11,226 nucleotides of DNA from an uncultured Lachnospiraceae bacterium. Lineage in GTDB: Bacteria > Bacillota > Clostridia > Lachnospirales > Lachnospiraceae. The position numbers and the translations under genes were made by a program. Shown here one piece after another: positions 7,766 through 11,226 of the stretch (position 1 is its first letter; every line of letters begins with the position of its first letter). The stretch is from the NCBI GenBank assembly GCA_902767235.1, contig CACXGR010000193.1, forward strand, positions 1 to 11,226, read 5' to 3'. Below the pieces are notes generated by a model. It was not told the origin of the DNA. It worked only from the letters and a program-made list of their open reading frames with translations, and made no database searches.

Positions 7766-8848
7766 ATGGAAAACAGAGAATCCGATAAGTCCAATCCCAA
7801 TCGGGGCAGATTATTCTACTATCTGAATATCATTTTCCTGTGCATGGTCACTGCGGCGTCGCTGGCGATGGCGGTGATCTGCTTCGTGCGCCTGGAGAGG
7901 ATGCGGGCCGAGGCGGAGCAGAAGAGTCAGGAGGGAACGCTCTACACGGACGCGCAGATCGAGAAGATCAAATACGCAGCCAGGGAAGGAGAGAGAAACC
8001 AGGTCCTTTTGGACATCCAGTCCTCCTTTGAGTCCGGCAAGAGCACGGTCTCTATGCTCAGAGACCTCTTTCCCGGGGATCTCGTGGTCATGTCCGAGGG
8101 GCGGTACTTCTTCTATCCGGTCAACCGGAATCTGGAGATGAACGGCTTTTCCAAGACGGATTTTGCCGTGGGCGAGAACGGCTTCATGGAATATACCGGC
8201 GAGAACGAGAATGTCAGTGTCAGCAGGGGCATCGATGTCTCCTCCTTAAACGGCGATATTGACTGGCAGAAAGTGTCGGAGGACAGAGTGGCCTTTGCCA
8301 TGATGCGGGCGGCCTGCCTGGACAGCGACGGCCAGCTGGTGGAGGATGAAAAATTCGGGGAGAATATGAGCGGCGCCAAATCGGCCGGCATCCGCACGGG
8401 ATGCTATGTGGACCTCGAGGCGGACAGCGAAGAGGGCGCGGAGAAGATGGCGGACTTTGTGCTCGAGCATCTGGGGATGACCCAGAGCGAGATGGGGGCG
8501 CCGGTCGCTGTACGCGTACAGGCGATCGACCGCACGGGAGAGATGAGCGGCCGGTCCGGCGAAGAGTGGACAAAGTGCGTGAGGGCTTTCTGCAGGAGGA
8601 TCAAGAAGGCCGGATATCAGCCGGTCATCTGCGCGAACATCGCTTCTTTCAATATGCTGCTCAGAATGGATGAGCTGGAGGACTTTGACAAGTGGATCCA
8701 GGACTACGGCGACTATCTCTATTTTCCCTACAAGTTCAGCTGCTGGCAGTACAGCCTCAAGGGATCGGTGAACGGGATCGAGGGAGATGTGGCGCTGGAC
8801 CTGAGCGTCATAGTCGAAAAAGACAAAAAAGAATCTGATCAGAAATAA
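7766..8848 (+). CDS. Membrane-anchored GH25 lysozyme-like protein, catalytic D-x-E lost
   Basis: The 360-residue protein has a short basic cytoplasmic N-terminus, one membrane segment (about 18-41), a charged helical stretch (42-56), a region of unknown type (about 60-150, with SMLRDLFPGDLVVMSEG) and a GH25-type barrel (about 153-350). GH25 landmarks are GIDVSSLNGDIDWQKVS (155-171, first catalytic Asp157 kept), FAMMRA, a NMSGAKSAGIRTGCYV block and the late WQYSLKGSVNGIEGDVALDLS. Where active GH25 muramidases have a strand ending in D-x-E, this protein has PVAVRVQ, so the acidic pair becomes Arg250 and Gln252. Cell-wall cleavage is therefore unlikely; glycan binding or a structural role outside the membrane is an inference. 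GGGGG at 7756-7760 lies five bases before the ATG. It follows ilvA after 69 bases holding a hairpin. The fold call is by motif recognition. Confidence 0.8.
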   Translation: MENRESDKSNPNRGRLFYYLNIIFLCMVTAASLAMAVICFVRLERMRAEAEQKSQEGTLYTDAQIEKIKYAAREGERNQVLLDIQSSFESGKSTVSMLRDLFPGDLVVMSEGRYFFYPVNRNLEMNGFSKTDFAVGENGFMEYTGENENVSVSRGIDVSSLNGDIDWQKVSEDRVAFAMMRAACLDSDGQLVEDEKFGENMSGAKSAGIRTGCYVDLEADSEEGAEKMADFVLEHLGMTQSEMGAPVAVRVQAIDRTGEMSGRSGEEWTKCVRAFCRRIKKAGYQPVICANIASFNMLLRMDELEDFDKWIQDYGDYLYFPYKFSCWQYSLKGSVNGIEGDVALDLSVIVEKDKKESDQK

Positions 8849-8868
8849 GAAGAGTAAAGAAAAAACAC

Positions 8869-8897
8869 TTGACACCTGTGCGGACGAAATGTATGAT
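8869..8897 (+). promoter_or_regulatory. Near-consensus housekeeping (sigma-A type) promoter for ylxM-ffh
   Basis: A perfect -35 TTGACA (8869-8874), a 17-base spacer and a -10 TATGAT (8892-8897, five of six consensus bases) are present. The preceding 28 bases (8841-8868) are A-rich and resemble an UP element. The predicted transcript start is A8903 or G8904. The site lies in the gap between the GH25-like gene and ylxM and is the only strong promoter seen in the window. Confidence 0.85.
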
Positions 8898-8907
8898 AGG
8901 TCAGGTG

Positions 8908-9252
8908 ATGGAAAAAATAGTTGAGCAGGGCCTTCTGTATGATTTTTACGGGTCACTTCTCACCGGTCACCAGCAGGAGATCTACGAGAAGGTCGTCTAT
9001 GAGAACTTATCGTTAAATGAGATCGCTGAAAGTGCGGGCATAAGCAAGCAGGCGGTGCACGACCTGGTGAGACGATGCACACTGATCATGCGGGGATATG
9101 AAGAGAAACTCGGGATGATTCGCCGCTTCGGCAGGATCAGAAAGTCTGCCGATAAGCTGAGGGAATTTGCCTCGTCGGAAGAGATCCCCCGGCAGCTGGC
9201 GCAGCGGCTCGTCAGGATCTCGGAGGAGATCTGCGAGGATCTGGAATCCTGA
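8908..9252 (+). CDS. ylxM: YlxM-family HTH protein, SRP-associated
   Basis: YlxM proteins are small helix-turn-helix proteins encoded next to ffh in Firmicutes; in streptococci a homologue is reported to bind SRP RNA/Ffh and influence SRP GTPase activity. From the ATG at 8908 the product has 114 residues: the conserved start LYDFYGSLLTGHQQ (10-23), a sigma-like HTH LSLNEIAESAGISKQAVHDLV (34-54, split LSLNEIAES / AGISKQAVHDLV), then a basic helical tail. The frame is open back to a TTG at 8869, but that codon is part of the -35 box and the ATG at 8893 lies in the -10 box, so neither can be used on a transcript from this promoter. AGG at 8898-8900 is the only ribosome-binding-like sequence at usual spacing; AGGTG directly abuts the ATG. 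ffh follows after 62 bases. Confidence 0.93.
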   Translation: MEKIVEQGLLYDFYGSLLTGHQQEIYEKVVYENLSLNEIAESAGISKQAVHDLVRRCTLIMRGYEEKLGMIRRFGRIRKSADKLREFASSEEIPRQLAQRLVRISEEICEDLES

Positions 9253-9314
9253 AGACAGAGACTGCGCACGTATTTATGACAGCGCATCGATCATATCATT
9301 AAAGGATTAACCAT

Positions 9315-10733
9315 ATGGCATTTGACAGCTTAACAGATAAGCTAAACAGCATATTCGGAAAGCTCCGCGGAAAGGGCAGGCTCACTGAGGCGGATGTCAA
9401 GGCCGCCATGCGCGAAGTCAAGATGGCCCTCCTGGAGGCGGACGTCAACTTCAAGGTGGTCAAGCAGTTCGTCAGCGCCGTGCAGGAGAGAGCGATCGGC
9501 GAGGAAGTGATGAACGGCCTCAATCCGGCGCAGATGGTCATCAAGATCGTCAACGAAGAGATGACGAACCTGATGGGAAGCGAGACAACGGAGCTCGAGC
9601 TGCAGCCAGGCAAGCAGATGACCGTCGTCATGATGGTCGGCCTGCAGGGTGCAGGTAAGACCACGACCGCGGCCAAGATCGCCGGAAAATTTAAGCAGAA
9701 GGGCAAAAAACCGCTGCTCGTTGCGCTGGATATCTACCGCCCTGCGGCGATCAAACAGCTGCAGGTAAACGGCGAGAAGCAGGGCGTGGAAGTCTTCACC
9801 ATGGGCGACAGGCACAAGCCTGCGGATATAGCCAAAGCGGCCATCGAGCACGCGTCCAAGAACAAAGAGAATCTGGTCATCCTCGATACGGCAGGGCGCC
9901 TGCAGATCGATGAAGCGATGATGAAGGAACTGGAGGACATCAAGGATGCCGTCCCGGTTCACCAGACACTGCTGGTCGTGGACGCGATGACCGGTCAGGA
10001 AGCAGTCAATGTGGCCAAGACCTTCGACGAGAAGGTCGGCGTCGACGGTGTGATCCTCTCCAAGATGGACGGCGATACCAGAGGCGGTGCGGCGCTCTCC
10101 ATCAAGGCGGTCACGGGAAAGCCGATCCTGTACGTCGGTATGGGAGAGAAACTCTCCGATCTGGAGCAGTTCTATCCGGACCGCATGGCGGGAAGGATCC
10201 TGGGCATGGGCGATGTGCTGACACTGATCGACAAAGCCCAGCAGGCGCTTGACAAACAGGATGAGGAAGAGAGCCGGGACATGGTGGCTCACCTCAAAAA
10301 GGGGAAGTTTGACTTCAACGACTATCTCAACAGCCTCAAGCAGATGCGGAAGATGGGCGGGCTGACCAGTGTTCTGGGCATGCTCCCCGGGCTGGGCATC
10401 AATAAGGACCAGCTGGAGAACGCCATCGACGACAAGCAGCTCAAGAGGACGGAAGCCATTGTCCTTAGCATGACGCCTGAGGAGAGGGCCAATCCCAAAC
10501 TCCTGACGCCGCAGAGAAAATTCAGGATCGCCAAGGGCTCCGGCAACGATATCGCGGAGGTCAACCGCTTCATCAAGCAGTTCAACCAGATGTCCAAGAT
10601 GATGAAGCAGGCCGGCGGCAGCGGCAAGAAAGGCAAGAGGCGCAGAAACAACAATCCCTTCGGCGGGATGGGCGGTTTCGGCGGAATGGGAGGCATGGGC
10701 GGCTTCGGCGGCAGAGGCGGATTCCCGTTCTAA
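9315..10733 (+). CDS. ffh: Signal recognition particle protein Ffh (SRP54)
   Basis: Ffh binds signal peptides through its methionine-rich M domain and the SRP RNA, then pairs with FtsY to deliver nascent membrane proteins. The 472-residue protein has an N domain (about 1-90, including the SRP54 ADVN motif at 42-45), a G domain with Walker A GLQGAGKT (109-116), DIYRPAA, DTAGR (191-195), TGQEA and SKMDGDTRGGA, and an M domain (about 300-440). The M domain has the finger-loop LGMLPGLGI and the RNA-binding block GSGNDIAEVNRFIKQF. After a basic stretch (KKGKRRR) the protein ends in a 23-residue tail made almost only of Gly, Met and Phe, longer and more regular than expected. AAAGGA at 9301-9306 lies eight bases before the ATG. 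It is likely transcribed from the promoter upstream of ylxM. The SRP RNA gene is not in this window. Confidence 0.97.
   Translation: MAFDSLTDKLNSIFGKLRGKGRLTEADVKAAMREVKMALLEADVNFKVVKQFVSAVQERAIGEEVMNGLNPAQMVIKIVNEEMTNLMGSETTELELQPGKQMTVVMMVGLQGAGKTTTAAKIAGKFKQKGKKPLLVALDIYRPAAIKQLQVNGEKQGVEVFTMGDRHKPADIAKAAIEHASKNKENLVILDTAGRLQIDEAMMKELEDIKDAVPVHQTLLVVDAMTGQEAVNVAKTFDEKVGVDGVILSKMDGDTRGGAALSIKAVTGKPILYVGMGEKLSDLEQFYPDRMAGRILGMGDVLTLIDKAQQALDKQDEEESRDMVAHLKKGKFDFNDYLNSLKQMRKMGGLTSVLGMLPGLGINKDQLENAIDDKQLKRTEAIVLSMTPEERANPKLLTPQRKFRIAKGSGNDIAEVNRFIKQFNQMSKMMKQAGGSGKKGKRRRNNNPFGGMGGFGGMGGMGGFGGRGGFPF
10662..10730 (+). repeat. Gly/Met/Phe-rich short repeat at the 3' end of ffh
   Basis: Codons 450-472 of ffh encode repeated GGM and GGF units: GGMGGFGGMGGMGGFGG, then RGGFPF. 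The DNA is correspondingly G-rich, with four GGG runs on the coding strand. Such short, internally similar units are prone to slippage, so copy number may vary between strains. Confidence 0.8.
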
Positions 10734-10877
10734 ACCATCAGGGCGGGGCACGCAGTGCATCGCCGCAATACCAATGTACGGATCAGATTTGATTCTGTTT
10801 AAATACAGTGTACGGCAGCGCATGACGCGGCCGGCACGCCATATTCAAAGAATGAGAAATATTTCAAGGAGGAGATC

Positions 10878-11120
10878 ATGGCAGTAAAAATCAGATTGAA
10901 GAGAATCGGCGAGAAGAAGGTACCTATGTACAGAATCGTGGTAGCTGAGGCTTCCACGCCCAGAAACGGCAGAGCGATCGAAGAGATCGGCACCTACAAT
11001 CCCAATACGGATCCCGCTGTAGTCAAGGTTGACGCAGAGGCAGCCAAGAAGTGGATCGCCAACGGCGCACAGCCCACTACTGTAGTCAAGAAGCTGTTCA
11101 AGCAGGCCGGCGTGAAATAA
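10878..11120 (+). CDS. rpsP: Small ribosomal subunit protein bS16
   Basis: S16 is a primary-to-secondary binder in assembly of the 30S 5' domain and contacts 16S rRNA. The product is 80 residues, typical for Gram-positives. The start MAVKIRLKRIGEKKVPMYRI and the following RNGRAIEEIGTYNP block are diagnostic. A strong AAGGAGGAG (10866-10874) precedes the ATG. The 144-base gap after ffh contains no convincing promoter or terminator, so rpsP is probably read from the ylxM-ffh transcript, possibly with an unrecognised local signal. The khpA start follows after 51 bases, as in the usual ffh-rpsP-khpA-rimM-trmD order of Firmicutes. Confidence 0.97.
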   Translation: MAVKIRLKRIGEKKVPMYRIVVAEASTPRNGRAIEEIGTYNPNTDPAVVKVDAEAAKKWIANGAQPTTVVKKLFKQAGVK

Positions 11121-11171
11121 TCTGTTGAGAAGACACAGTTAGTTCGGACCTGACAGTCGGAAGGAATATTT

Positions 11172-11226
11172 ATGAGAGAATTAGTTGAATTGATCGCCAA
11201 GGCGCTTGTCGATCATCCCGATGAAG
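11172..11226 (+). CDS. khpA: KH-domain RNA-binding protein KhpA (YlqC family), 3'-truncated
   Basis: Only 18 codons are inside the window, encoding MRELVELIAKALVDHPDE. The ALVDHPDE stretch and the position directly after rpsP match the small KH-domain protein KhpA/YlqC, which in other Firmicutes pairs with KhpB and binds many RNAs, affecting cell division and growth. AAGGA at 11161-11165 lies six bases before the ATG. The KH domain itself (GXXG loop) is beyond the window end, so the call rests on the N-terminus and on synteny. Confidence 0.85.
   Translation, partial: MRELVELIAKALVDHPDE

Noticed and set aside
9253..9314. Possible promoter or hairpin between ylxM and ffh (TATCAT at 9294-9299; TGCGC/GCGCA at 9263-9286)
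   Set aside because: There is no -35-like hexamer at the right distance, and the stem has five pairs around a 14-base loop.
10664..10708. Four GGG runs in the ffh 3' end as a possible G-quadruplex
   Set aside because: One loop would be about 15 bases, and the G-richness is explained by the glycine codons.
9342..10823. Antisense open frame (about 493 codons) opposite ffh
   Set aside because: It is in codon register with ffh and ends at a CTA codon at 9342. It is a codon-bias shadow with no ribosome binding site or recognisable protein.
10734..10877. Possible promoter, leader or terminator between ffh and rpsP; TGTACGG occurs twice (10775-10781 and 10809-10815)
   Set aside because: TTGATT at 10789-10794 has no matching -10 at 16-18 bases, stems are four pairs or fewer, there is no T-run, and two seven-base copies are not enough to call an operator.
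11121..11171. Imperfect inverted repeat between rpsP and khpA (TTCGGAC and GTCGGAA)
   Set aside because: Only six of seven positions pair, with no flanking support; too weak to list as a regulatory element or terminator.

Overview
The window is a chromosomal housekeeping segment from a low-to-mid GC Gram-positive lineage, most likely a Clostridia/Lachnospiraceae-type Firmicute that is fairly GC-rich by eye. The gene order plsX-acpP-rnc-smc-ftsY-...-ylxM-ffh-rpsP-khpA is the classic Firmicute cluster. FtsY lacks a long acidic N-terminal domain, YlxM is present, and AGGAGG-type ribosome binding sites are common. All genes lie on the + strand. No tRNA, rRNA, CRISPR array, insertion sequence or phage gene was seen, so this is essentially core genome rather than an accessory island.

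Layout. Positions 1-1136 carry phospholipid and fatty-acid functions: the 3' part of plsX, then acpP. rnc (RNase III) overlaps acpP by 4 bases. smc (chromosome condensation) follows after a 62-base spacer holding a hairpin. ftsY (SRP receptor) comes next, after a short spacer in which three six-base arms can form two alternative hairpins. Two genes that are not part of the usual core order sit between ftsY and ylxM: a PLP-dependent threonine ammonia-lyase with a C-terminal ACT domain (6470-7696), and a membrane-anchored GH25 lysozyme-like protein (7766-8848) whose catalytic D-x-E pair reads R-x-Q. A near-consensus housekeeping promoter at 8869-8897 then restarts transcription for ylxM-ffh, followed by rpsP (ribosomal protein S16) and the first codons of a KH-domain protein (khpA).

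How the genes fit together. YlxM, Ffh and FtsY form the co-translational membrane targeting module. PlsX and ACP supply membrane lipid precursors. RNase III, S16 and KhpA are RNA and ribosome functions. The two inserted genes have no obvious mechanistic link to SRP.

The window does not show a convincing undescribed defence or mobile system. The items most worth a second look are the GH25-fold protein that looks catalytically dead, the consensus promoter that leaves ylxM an almost leaderless transcript, and three non-terminator hairpins in the junctions of an operon that itself encodes RNase III. Start codons for smc, ftsY, ilvA and ylxM were moved downstream of the longest open frame, for reasons given in each entry.
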